From JBGRQA01 sp041725895 (lineage in GTDB: Bacteria; Bacteroidota; Bacteroidia; Bacteroidales; Marinifilaceae): DNA of 64,000 nucleotides. The stretch is from positions 1 through 64,000 of the forward strand of contig JBGRQA010000029.1 of the NCBI GenBank assembly GCA_041725895.1, in the 5' to 3' direction. The stretch's first letter is position 1; each line of letters opens with the position of its first letter. The translations under genes were made by a program, and so were the position numbers. Shown here one piece after another: positions 53,584 through 62,012 of this stretch. The notes under the pieces were generated by a model. That model had not been told where the DNA came from, ran no database searches, and saw only the letters and a list, made by a program, of their open reading frames with translations.

Positions 53584-56145
53584 ATGAAACAACTACTTCT
53601 AAGTCTTGCAGTAATTACGATTTTATTGCCAGCTTGCAAAGAGATCACTCCCCTCCCTATTGAAAAGGGTGTACTAAAAGAATTGGCCCAATACAGAAAA
53701 GAGAGAATCTCGAACCCCGAGTACCAGCTTTATTTCTCCATTCCGGAAGAAAAAGATCAACCAATTATGGCAAAGGAGGACTTGTACTTCGAATTGAATA
53801 AAACAGACCAGGATCTTCAAATCGATTTTCGGGAGAAGGCTAGTAAAATCCATTCTGTTAATTGCAACGGTTCCGAGAGCCAATACTATTTTGAAAAAGA
53901 ACATTTGGTGATTCCTGCCTCTGAATTGAAAAAAGGGAAAAACCATATCCATATTGAATTTGAGGCAGGAACTAACTCTCTGAACCGGAACCATGAATAC
54001 CTCTACACACTTTTTGTTCCTGACCGAGCCAGAACAGCCTTTCCCTGCTTCGACCAACCCGATCTAAAAGCCGCTTTCACACTGCGTCTTGAAATCCCCA
54101 CACAATGGGTGGCTGTAGCAAATGGGAAGCTAAAGACAAAATCGGAGCAAGGAAACCGTACTACCTATTCCTATGAAAAAACCAAACCACTGCCAACCTA
54201 CCTTTTCTCATTTGTGGCCGGAAAATTCGAATCCATCACAAGGGAACACAAAGGGAAAAACTACACCCTCTTCCACCGCGAAACCGATCCTGAAAAATTA
54301 GACAACAATGTAGACGCCATTTTTAACATGATGTTCAACTCGCTGGACTGGCTGGAGGACTATACAGGAATTGATTATCCTTTTGCCAAATACGATCTGA
54401 TTGCTATCCCATCCTTCCAATACGGAGGCATGGAGCACACAGGAGCAACTTTATACAAAGCTCGAACCCTCTTCCTTGAAAAGGATCCTTCACAAACAGA
54501 ATTGCTCAAACGCGCCAATTTGATCGCTCATGAAACAGCCCATATGTGGTTTGGAGATTTGGTTACCATGAAATGGTTCGACCAGGTTTGGCTAAAAGAA
54601 GTATTTGCAAATTTTATGGCGGACAAGGTTGTGAATCCCAGCTTTCCAAACATCAACCACGAGCTCAACTTTTTAATGAATCATTACCCCAGTGCCTATA
54701 GCGTGGATCGCACCACCGGAGCAAATCCCATAAACCAGCAGCTACCCAATTTGAAAGATGCAGGAACCTTATATGGAAGTATCATCTATCACAAATCGCC
54801 CATTGTAATGCGAAATCTAGAGAAGATTACGGGAGAACAAAGGCTTCAGGAGGGAGTTCGTGAATATTTGAAAAACTATTCCTATGGAAATGCCACCTGG
54901 GAAGATCTGATTTCTCTTTTGGATGCTAAAACCGATTTCGACCTGAAAAACTGGAGCCGGGTTTGGGTGGATGAACCAAACAGACCTCATCTTTATTCAG
55001 AGATCCAGATGGATTCAGGCAATAAAATTTCAAAACTGATAGTTCACCAGGTAGATCTACAAGGAAAAAATAGAATCTGGTCTCAGGATCTATCGCTAAT
55101 TTTAGGATATGGAAATCAATCCAAAGAAATCAAAATAAACATACCCCAACCAAATTCAGAAATAGCTGAAGCAATTGGTTTATCTAAACCCGATTACATT
55201 GTTCTAAATGGCAAAGGACAAGGTTATGGTTATTTCAAGATGAACGAATTTTCCAAATCTTACCTCCTGAAGAATGTATCAAAACTGAAGAATGAGATAT
55301 TACGAGGTACTTGCTGGCTCAACCTTTACGAAAATTTAGTGGAGGGTACTATCAATGGAGACAAATTTATTCCAGCGGTCTTACAAAACCTTCCTTCAGA
55401 AGAGAACATCCTGATTAAGGAAAGAATACTTTCCTACACCAAGGCTGTGTACTGGAATTATCTTACTCCTAATCAGCGAAAAAAAATTGGACAAAAACTG
55501 GAAACACTTCTTTGGAAACAAATACAGACCACTCCCGATGCTGGTTTAAAAAGTTCCTTTTTTAGTGCTTTGGTATCAATTTCTCAAACACAAAATTCTC
55601 TGAACCGACTCTACCGTATCTGGGACGGAAAAGAAAAGATCAAAGGATTACACCTTTCCGAACGTCGCATTACATCATTAGCCTGTCATCTTGCACTTAA
55701 AATGGAGGAAAAAGCCGGGAACATTCTTCTAATTCAAGTGTCCAGAATTTCGAACCCTGACCGGAAAGCACGACTGGAATTTATTCTGCCAAGTCTTTCC
55801 CCTGACACTGAAGTTCGGGATAACTTTTTCAAAAGTCTGGATAAACCAGAAAACAGGGAACAGGAACCATGGGTAACCGAAGCGGTTGGATACTTGAATC
55901 ATCCCCTGCGTCAAGAACATGCACAGAAATACCTTCGTCACAGTTTAGAGTTACTGCAAGAAATCCAGGAAACAGGTGATATCTTCTTTCCAAAATCATG
56001 GCTAAATGCCACTTATGGTGGACACAACAGCATTAAAGCAGGACAAATCACTCTGGAATTTCTCCAAAATCATCCAAACTATCCCCAAACCTTAAAATTG
56101 AAGATCCTCCAAGCTGCAGATAGAGTTCTTCGAAAAATCAAATAA
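53584..56145 (+). CDS. M1-family aminopeptidase lipoprotein
   Basis: 853-aa zinc metallopeptidase. I start at the ATG at 53584, which gives a lipoprotein signal (MKQLLLSLAVITILLPAC); upstream in-frame codons add 37 unlikely residues. Zinc site: HETAH (His316-His320) followed after 18 residues by Glu in WLKEVFANF. The substrate-binding GxMEN motif reads GGMEHTGAT, with His for Asn, as in a Bacteroidota subgroup. The N-terminal beta domain (about 60-240) and a C-terminal helical domain (about 510-853, ERAP1-like) complete the M1 layout. It should trim peptides in the periplasm or at the outer membrane. Ends in a strong terminator. Confidence 0.92.
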   Translation: MKQLLLSLAVITILLPACKEITPLPIEKGVLKELAQYRKERISNPEYQLYFSIPEEKDQPIMAKEDLYFELNKTDQDLQIDFREKASKIHSVNCNGSESQYYFEKEHLVIPASELKKGKNHIHIEFEAGTNSLNRNHEYLYTLFVPDRARTAFPCFDQPDLKAAFTLRLEIPTQWVAVANGKLKTKSEQGNRTTYSYEKTKPLPTYLFSFVAGKFESITREHKGKNYTLFHRETDPEKLDNNVDAIFNMMFNSLDWLEDYTGIDYPFAKYDLIAIPSFQYGGMEHTGATLYKARTLFLEKDPSQTELLKRANLIAHETAHMWFGDLVTMKWFDQVWLKEVFANFMADKVVNPSFPNINHELNFLMNHYPSAYSVDRTTGANPINQQLPNLKDAGTLYGSIIYHKSPIVMRNLEKITGEQRLQEGVREYLKNYSYGNATWEDLISLLDAKTDFDLKNWSRVWVDEPNRPHLYSEIQMDSGNKISKLIVHQVDLQGKNRIWSQDLSLILGYGNQSKEIKINIPQPNSEIAEAIGLSKPDYIVLNGKGQGYGYFKMNEFSKSYLLKNVSKLKNEILRGTCWLNLYENLVEGTINGDKFIPAVLQNLPSEENILIKERILSYTKAVYWNYLTPNQRKKIGQKLETLLWKQIQTTPDAGLKSSFFSALVSISQTQNSLNRLYRIWDGKEKIKGLHLSERRITSLACHLALKMEEKAGNILLIQVSRISNPDRKARLEFILPSLSPDTEVRDNFFKSLDKPENREQEPWVTEAVGYLNHPLRQEHAQKYLRHSLELLQEIQETGDIFFPKSWLNATYGGHNSIKAGQITLEFLQNHPNYPQTLKLKILQAADRVLRKIK

Positions 56146-56158
56146 ACTTTCATACAGC

Positions 56159-56190
56159 AAAAGCTTCCAAATACGGAAGCTTTTCTTTTA
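56159..56190 (+). terminator. M1 peptidase terminator
   Basis: AAAAGCTTCC (56159-56168) pairs with GGAAGCTTTT (56175-56184), followed by CTTTT. Confidence 0.85.
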
Positions 56191-56286
56191 CCCTTATATT
56201 TCGAATTGTAATCGATTACCAAATGGTAATTTCCTCTCATTAAACTTCTTTAACATTCATTCATATCCCTTAACTTCTATTCCATC

Positions 56287-56294
56287 TATATTTG
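56287..56294 (+). promoter_or_regulatory. -7 box of sRNA-like unit 1
   Basis: TATATTTG, exact. Upstream lie CTTAAC (56269-56274) and TTAAACTTCTTTAAC (56240-56254), both conserved at the same spacing in unit 3. Confidence 0.65.
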
Positions 56295-56300
56295 TAATGT

Positions 56301-56399
56301 AAGATAAAAACAAGCAATAAGTAGTTTTTCATAGATAGATTTAGGTTAGTAATTAGTGGTTAGTGAAAAAAGCCCGGAATAGATGTTCCGGGCTTTTTT
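56301..56399 (+). ncRNA. Putative small RNA, unit 1 of a three-member family
   Basis: About 100 nt from the predicted start to the end of the terminator. The body has AAGTAGTTTTT, TTTAGGTTAGT and ATTAGTGGTTAGTG: four UUAG motifs in a stretch with little self-pairing, followed by a terminator with stem GCCCGGAA/TTCCGGGC (56372-56393) and T6. Unit 3 has the same body order and the same stem. No open frame with a start codon of useful length. Transcription is inferred from promoter and terminator only. Confidence 0.65.
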
Positions 56400-56556
56400 C
56401 ATGTATTGAACATTGAGTACGTATAGTAACCATGCTAATCAAACTAGCTTCAGCTGATCCCAACAACAGAATCAACACTGCCATTCATCATACCGATTCT
56501 CCTATATTTAGGATTTTCTTAACGAAAACGTAACCCAAAAGTTCTCAACCCCATAC

Positions 56557-56564
56557 TATATTTG
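56557..56564 (+). promoter_or_regulatory. -7 box of sRNA-like unit 2
   Basis: TATATTTG, exact. CTTAAC lies 33 bp further upstream, similar to the upstream element of units 1 and 3. Confidence 0.6.
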
Positions 56565-56569
56565 TATCA

Positions 56570-56650
56570 GGTCAAGGTTATAAAATCTTTATTTGGTTAG
56601 TTGATTAGATTAGTAGTTTGTTTTCCCGGGGCAGATGCTCCGGGATTTTT
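56570..56650 (+). ncRNA. Putative small RNA, unit 2 of a three-member family
   Basis: About 80 nt. Begins like unit 3 (TTTGTATCA at the promoter edge). Body GGTTAGTTGATTAGATTAGTAG (in parts) has three UUAG motifs, then a terminator with a 9-bp stem (56624-56632 with 56637-56645, including one G-U) and loop AGAT, followed by T5. The most divergent member of the family. The stretch from 56651 to the next gene (56834) holds nothing recognisable. Confidence 0.55.
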
Positions 56651-56834
56651 CTTCCATCCTCGAACAACTCCTTCATTTAAAAGCACCTTCAAAACAACAA
56701 CACCTTCAATCTCTCTGCCTTTTCTTAAAACAGAATTATTTTGCTATCACCTTCGAACAACCAAATAAATTTATTAACATTGTCATACATACTGTTTACA
56801 TATAAAAAACGAACAATACAAAGACTGAAATCTT

Positions 56835-57383
56835 ATGAAAGCAATCAATCTTATCACCTTTCTTCTATTGGGATCAACGTTTCTGTTTAGCGCCTGTGAA
56901 AAAAGTAATGATTACCAGGAAGAGTTCACTGCAGAAGATTACTACGTTAAAGCCACTGTAAATGGCGAAGAATTCGAAGCCAATTTTTACAATATCACAA
57001 CTTTTTCCGGTTACGATTCAACAACCAAGGATTCAATATCTGGATTTTCAGCGAACCATAATCAAACCGCACTTCAGGTTGATATTCTTCTCTCCAAACA
57101 AAACGGCTCTTACACTATAAACAGAACAACCAACAGATATCCCAATGCCAACTTTATCAATTACCAAAAAGGCCCGGAAAATAGTGATATTTACTATACT
57201 CCCAACGCCTTCAACTGGACGAATCCCACTTCAGAAAAAATTGGAGAAATAAACATTAACCGCAACGATGAGCAAGTATTTGCCGGGACTTTTTTCTATA
57301 CTGCATACAACAACCAGGGAAATGCAGTAAAAATTGAAAATGGCAAATTTCAAATCCTAAAAAACTTTACTCCTGATGAATAA
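56835..57383 (+). CDS. Small lipoprotein (DUF6252-like)
   Basis: 182-aa predicted lipoprotein. Signal peptide MKAINLITFLLLGSTFLFSAC with the lipid-attached Cys at 21, then an Asp/Glu-rich spacer and a beta-rich domain (VKATVNGEEFEANFYN, VFAGTFFYTAYNNQGN, VKIENGKFQI) that resembles the DUF6252 family of Bacteroidota lipoproteins; this family call is from memory of the pattern. Function unknown. It is bracketed by sRNA-like units 2 and 3, has no obvious promoter box of the TAnnTTTG type, and no terminator other than that of unit 3. Confidence 0.7.
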   Translation: MKAINLITFLLLGSTFLFSACEKSNDYQEEFTAEDYYVKATVNGEEFEANFYNITTFSGYDSTTKDSISGFSANHNQTALQVDILLSKQNGSYTINRTTNRYPNANFINYQKGPENSDIYYTPNAFNWTNPTSEKIGEININRNDEQVFAGTFFYTAYNNQGNAVKIENGKFQILKNFTPDE

Positions 57384-57492
57384 TTCAAATATTCCATCTT
57401 AGAAAAGAAACCTTGAAGGATCACGGTTCACTTCAGGTGCCATATTTAAACTTCTTTAACGTCCTTTACTACTCCTTAACAAAGATACACCC

Positions 57493-57500
57493 TACTTTTG
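57493..57500 (+). promoter_or_regulatory. -7 box of sRNA-like unit 3
   Basis: TACTTTTG, exact TAnnTTTG. CTTAAC (57475-57480) and TTAAACTTCTTTAAC (57446-57460) repeat the upstream block of unit 1 with identical spacing. Confidence 0.65.
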
Positions 57501-57505
57501 TATCA

Positions 57506-57608
57506 TTAGCTGATAACAAATCAGCAACATGTACAAGTAGTTTTTAGATAGAAATTTAGGTTAGTAGTTTTAGTAAAAAAGCCCGGAACAAAAGTTCCGG
57601 GCTTTTTT
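57506..57608 (+). ncRNA. Putative small RNA, unit 3 of a three-member family
   Basis: About 103 nt. AAGTAGTTTTTAGATAG, AATTTAGGTTAGTAG and TTTTAGT align with unit 1 in order; five UUAG motifs. Terminator stem GCCCGGAAC/GTTCCGGGC (57581-57602) around AAAA, then T6. It starts about 120 bp after the DUF6252-like lipoprotein gene and has its own promoter. Confidence 0.65.
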
Positions 57609-57707
57609 CATTTAGCAATGTGTTTTAGCCTGATTTAATTCAAGCGCAAATTAAATACAATAAAGAGGATTCATGTCCATACGACAAACTTCTCCCTATT
57701 GATGCAT

Positions 57708-60506
57708 TTACTTCTTCTCCTCCTTCAGCTCATAACCATCATATTTCCCCCTCTTTACCGCAGGAATACCATCTACCATCCAGGCTGGAGCTGCAGCTCC
57801 TTTTAGATAGTAATCGAAAAACTGCATGGTTCGAATAGACAGGTCCATTCTATTAGGGCGTTTGCGCAAATTATGTGCCTCTTCGTTATAGGTCAACATC
57901 CAACATGGCTTTTGCAATCGGCGCATAGCCACAAAAAGTTCTATTCCCTGATACCATGGTACTGCACCATCGGCATCATTGTGCATTATTAACAAAGGAG
58001 TTTCAATTTTAGGAGCAAAAAAGATCGGCGAATTTTCAATGTACTGCAAAGTACTATTCCAGAGAGTTCCTCCTATTCGACTCTGAGTGTGCTCGTACTG
58101 GAACATGCGGCTTCTACCAGTACTCCAGCGAATTCCACCGTAAGCCGAAGTCATATTACTTACCGGAGCACCACTCATAGCACATTTATATAAATTGGTA
58201 CGAGTCACCAGGTAAGCAATTTGATAACCACCCCAGCTTTGCCCCTGTAAAGCCACATTCTCCTTATCAATGAAATCATATCGATCCAACATAGCCAGAG
58301 TCCCGGTTACTATAGAACTATAAGCACTTTCTCCGGGGTAACCAACTTTTGGATAAGTAATATCAGGCATAAACACGATATAACCATTACTCACACAGTA
58401 ACTGGGGTTGATAATTGACCAATTGGGCTGTGGTACATGGTGATTGTGCAAACGATCGGTCACACGCTCGTAGAAATAGACCAACATGGGGTATTTCTTA
58501 TTTGGATCAAAGTTCTCAGGCTTATACAACATACCTTGCAACTCTTCACCATCTCCGGAAGTCCATTTTACCAATTCCACATCACCCCACCAAAAATTTT
58601 TCTGCTGCGGATTGGCATTCGAAATCTTCTTCGCCTCAGAGAAATCCAATTGGCTTATCCAAAGGTTGGGATACTCTTTGAATGTGGATTTTTTCCAGAT
58701 CAAGCGATCGGCTTCTTTCGCCTTCACCGGAGTATAGTAGCGAACATCATCCAACATCAGCATTTGAGGCTCTGAGTTTCCATCCTGCTTAAGGGTGAAG
58801 AAACCGGACTTCTTGTTGAACTCATGGAAAGCCTTAAGCATTATGGGCTTTTTAGTTGGAACAAAACGCTCCTCCGGATCCATTTTTACATAGTCAAATC
58901 GGATTTTATTCTTGCGACCGTAACCATTGGTTATATTTTGAGGCCTACGCTTACTAGTTGGATCAATTTTCCAAATGTCATAACGATCCTTTATCAAGGC
59001 AAACCTATCATCTTTGGTCCACCCAACCAAGCCATAGGGAGATGCATCCGAAGGAGTATCATGAATTTCATTATAAAATTTCTGATTAATCTCCTTGGTT
59101 AAAGCCAATTCAGTTCTAGCTTTTACGTCGTAAGCATACCATGTACTGTCCTGTGTATCGTACCAATACAAATATTTTTGGGCAGGAGAAATACTCACCC
59201 GAGAATTCTTCTTATTCAGTATCAACTCTTTCTTTCCGGTTTCAACATTTACAATATAGAAATCCTTGTACCAATCGTCCCAAGACTCCAATTGCTGATA
59301 AGGAAGTGATGAGCTTCCCAAAGCCAGGTTAGCATTACCATGATCAAAAGCTTTTACCTCCCGCACTTCTTTAGATCCCAATTGAACTACCTTCCCATTT
59401 TCGGTATGATATACGGCAAGATAACTTCTTTTCCTCTCTTTTTCTGCTTCTTTCTTTTGCTGAGGCTGTAACAATGGATCTTTCCAATTCCAAACATCCA
59501 CATGGTATTTTTCCTCCTCCAGAAGCGTATCTTTAGGCTCTACCACCGGCTTGGGTGCTACTCCGAAGTAAAGCTTTTCTCCATTACGAGAGAAAAACAA
59601 TTTTCCATTTTCACTTACGGTCCAATCCTCTTGAATAGCTGGGGTCAAAGTGTCTACAATCAAAACAGGTTCGGTTTCCTTTTTCTTGATAGCATAAAGA
59701 CAAAACACCTTGGTTTTGGCAGTATCAATAGAATGAATAAAAGCCAATTGATCGGCCTTGGCAGACAACCGAACTTTTTTTGCTGTTCCTTTCTTACTAA
59801 AAATGGTTCTCAGTTCCTCCTTGGTTGTATCAAACCAATTCACGTTAGCTCTAGTAATGCTATCTCCTTCCTGAGTGATAAATGCAAAAGCCAATCCATT
59901 ACGGGCAATAGTATAGTCGGTAACATGCTTATAACGGAAATTCTTACCTGTTTCAGGATTCAAGATGATCAAATCGGTTCCTTTCTCTTCTTTCTTTTTC
60001 TCCTTCTTCTCTTCCTTGGAGAGAGTATCCTTCTTCACTTCTTCCTTTTCCATTAAATAAGCCAACCAAGAACTCTCTTCCTTTCCTACTCGATAAGATT
60101 TTACACGGGCCACCTTCTCAATCGATTTGGTTGCCAGATTCCAGATCCCTAGAGAATCCTTTGGCATTTTCTCCTTCTTCACCTTATCCAATTTCGCCTT
60201 TCGAGTGGTATCGTGCTGAACTTTTATCTGAAAAGTCAAAAATTTTGAATCCGGAGAAAAACTTGCATTGTAGCCCCTTGATACCGAATCCAATTGTTCC
60301 TCCTTCACATTATACACATAGAGCCACCCATCCCCTTTTTGAGGATCTACCTGATAACTGACCCAATTGCCATCAGGAGAGATTTGTTGTTGTTTTAAAT
60401 TCTTCCAGCCATCATAATCGGAATGACTAAGGGGCACTTTATTCTGCTGCGCCCAACTCGATGAGATCCCCAAAAGCAGCCCCATCATCAATAAAATTCG
60501 CTTCAT
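57708..60506 (-). CDS. S9-family prolyl oligopeptidase-type peptidase
   Basis: 932-aa exported serine peptidase. Signal peptide 1-19 (ending SSSWAQ), a long N-terminal propeller region with Lys/Glu-rich insertions (KKDTLSKEEKKEKKKEEK), then an alpha/beta-hydrolase domain. Nucleophile Ser757 in GQSWGGYQIA, Asp in HNDADGAVPW and His in NEEAHNLRKRPNR form the triad. S9 enzymes of this type release di- or oligopeptides after particular residues; the long propeller restricts access to short peptides. The minus-strand leader contains ACTAACCACTA (complement of 60523-60533), complementary to sRNA-like unit 1. A nearby gene encodes the M1 peptidase. Confidence 0.93.
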   Translation of the reverse strand: MKRILLMMGLLLGISSSWAQQNKVPLSHSDYDGWKNLKQQQISPDGNWVSYQVDPQKGDGWLYVYNVKEEQLDSVSRGYNASFSPDSKFLTFQIKVQHDTTRKAKLDKVKKEKMPKDSLGIWNLATKSIEKVARVKSYRVGKEESSWLAYLMEKEEVKKDTLSKEEKKEKKKEEKGTDLIILNPETGKNFRYKHVTDYTIARNGLAFAFITQEGDSITRANVNWFDTTKEELRTIFSKKGTAKKVRLSAKADQLAFIHSIDTAKTKVFCLYAIKKKETEPVLIVDTLTPAIQEDWTVSENGKLFFSRNGEKLYFGVAPKPVVEPKDTLLEEEKYHVDVWNWKDPLLQPQQKKEAEKERKRSYLAVYHTENGKVVQLGSKEVREVKAFDHGNANLALGSSSLPYQQLESWDDWYKDFYIVNVETGKKELILNKKNSRVSISPAQKYLYWYDTQDSTWYAYDVKARTELALTKEINQKFYNEIHDTPSDASPYGLVGWTKDDRFALIKDRYDIWKIDPTSKRRPQNITNGYGRKNKIRFDYVKMDPEERFVPTKKPIMLKAFHEFNKKSGFFTLKQDGNSEPQMLMLDDVRYYTPVKAKEADRLIWKKSTFKEYPNLWISQLDFSEAKKISNANPQQKNFWWGDVELVKWTSGDGEELQGMLYKPENFDPNKKYPMLVYFYERVTDRLHNHHVPQPNWSIINPSYCVSNGYIVFMPDITYPKVGYPGESAYSSIVTGTLAMLDRYDFIDKENVALQGQSWGGYQIAYLVTRTNLYKCAMSGAPVSNMTSAYGGIRWSTGRSRMFQYEHTQSRIGGTLWNSTLQYIENSPIFFAPKIETPLLIMHNDADGAVPWYQGIELFVAMRRLQKPCWMLTYNEEAHNLRKRPNRMDLSIRTMQFFDYYLKGAAAPAWMVDGIPAVKRGKYDGYELKEEKK

Positions 60507-60553
60507 AATTCATTTAACGTTGTAGTGGTTAGTAGATTGTCCTGTTTTAAACA

Positions 60554-60598
60554 AAATAGACCGTACCTTAGTTTGCAAAAAACTGATACAGTCTATTT
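60554..60598 (-). terminator. Hairpin downstream of the small helical protein gene
   Basis: AAATAGAC (60554-60561) pairs with GTCTATTT (60591-60598), with inner GTA/TAC and AGTTT/AAACT pairs. On the minus strand it follows the gene ending at 60617 and precedes the S9 gene, so it may reduce read-through. Confidence 0.5.
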
Positions 60599-60616
60599 AT
60601 ATTCGGTTTTTAATTT

Positions 60617-60904
60617 TTATGCTATATCCAAATTGTCAATTCTTTCCAAAAGATCATGGGTCGATTTGTATATATCATCATAAATCGCCCGGAAATGTGC
60701 CTTAACTTCCTTTGCACTATTCTTGTTCATTCGTTTGTTAACTCTTGCAATGTAGTCATTACGGAAAGCCACAGCCTCCCCAATAATATTATATACTTCT
60801 TTGGCATTTCGATCACCAAAAAATTCCAAATGAATAAATCCTCGGGCAATAATTTCATAGGTAAGGAAATTAATATCCTTCTTAAACTCTTTCTTACTTG
60901 CCAT
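60617..60904 (-). CDS. Small helical conserved protein of unknown function
   Basis: 95-aa, highly charged, predicted all-helical protein (KKEFKKDINFLTYEII, NIIGEAVAFRNDYIARVN, SAKEVKAHFRAIYDDIYK, LLERIDNLDIA). Similar short hypothetical proteins occur across Bacteroidales, from memory. No signal peptide, so cytoplasmic. Its function is not known to me. Separate from the S9 gene by a hairpin; the upstream gap (60905-61193, 289 bp) contains a 20-bp-period direct repeat AATGGCT(G/A)TTATT at 60991 and 61011 and no gene. Confidence 0.7.
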   Translation of the reverse strand: MASKKEFKKDINFLTYEIIARGFIHLEFFGDRNAKEVYNIIGEAVAFRNDYIARVNKRMNKNSAKEVKAHFRAIYDDIYKSTHDLLERIDNLDIA

Positions 60905-61193
60905 AATTTCTAAATTTTATTAAAAAATCGTATGGGTTAAATTTAATAATTAAAAGATAAAATCCTTCAATAGGATTGAAATGTTTAAACAATGGCTGTT
61001 ATTCCATCAAAATGGCTATTATTTTGTACAATTAAAGCATCATCCACCTGCATCCCGCCAATCTTAACTTTAATCTAAAAATCAACACCTAACAATTTCT
61101 TTAAAGCACTTATATCCATCTATTTTTCATTAAAACATCAACATTTGACCTATTTTAAAGACTTTTCAGTAATATTGAAAAAAATTTCAGACA

Positions 61194-62012
61194 ATGAGTG
61201 AATGTTATAAATACCGATATTTCAAAAATAACAAACTGAAACTCAGTGAAGAATTTAATGATACTGAAATCCAAACAGGCACCTCACTCTACGATGTCGT
61301 TAGAGTGATGAACGGAAAAGCCCTGTTCCTTGAGTCTCACCTTCAACGACTGACAACATCGGCCAAACTTTTAAAAAAAGAACTCTGGGTTTCAACTTCT
61401 GAAATCAAGAAAAAGATCACCCAACTATCCAAAATCAACGATGTACAGGAAGGAAATATCAAGATTGTCTTTAACTTTTTTGAAAAACGAAGAAATTTCT
61501 ATTGCTATTTCATTCCTCATAAATACCCAAACACAGAACAGTATCAAAACGGAGTGAAGACAATTCTTTTTCAAGCTGTCCGAGAAACTCCAAATGCAAA
61601 AGTGATAAACCCATGGTTGAGGAATACCTCCAACGATATAATAAAGAAAGCGAGAGTCTATGAAATAATCCTCCTCAACCGATTAGGGCACATTACCGAA
61701 GGTAGCCGTTCCAACATCTTTTTGATACGCAATAATACTATATACACAGCACCTTTAGAGGATGTTCTTCCAGGAACAGTAAGGCAGAGGGTCTTTGACC
61801 TATGCAAAAAATTAAGCATACCATTGGTGGAAAAACGAATCTACTTTGAAGATATTCCCAAATATGATGCTGCTTTTCTAACAGGTACATCCCCCATGCT
61901 TTTACCAATTCGGCGAATCAATTCTCTGGGGTTAAATGTAAATCATCCCCTTTTGCTAACACTCATTTCAGAACACCATAAAATGATTTCAACCTACTTG
62001 CAGAATCATTAA
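61194..62012 (+). CDS. Class IV aminotransferase-like protein, catalytic Lys apparently missing
   Basis: 272-aa protein with the fold-type IV PLP enzyme layout (BCAT, D-amino acid transaminase, PabC): LFLESHLQRL near the N-terminus, TEGSRSNIFLI and the phosphate-site GTSPMLLPIRRI. The place of the Schiff-base lysine, normally KxxN (as in IKHLN of PabC), reads LRNTSN here, so the usual lysine is not visible. Either a neighbouring residue takes its place or the protein does not perform transamination. Length is normal and the frame is intact, so it is not a pseudogene by frameshift. Its stop overlaps the stop of the convergent kinase gene within TTAA. Confidence 0.8.
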   Translation: MSECYKYRYFKNNKLKLSEEFNDTEIQTGTSLYDVVRVMNGKALFLESHLQRLTTSAKLLKKELWVSTSEIKKKITQLSKINDVQEGNIKIVFNFFEKRRNFYCYFIPHKYPNTEQYQNGVKTILFQAVRETPNAKVINPWLRNTSNDIIKKARVYEIILLNRLGHITEGSRSNIFLIRNNTIYTAPLEDVLPGTVRQRVFDLCKKLSIPLVEKRIYFEDIPKYDAAFLTGTSPMLLPIRRINSLGLNVNHPLLLTLISEHHKMISTYLQNH

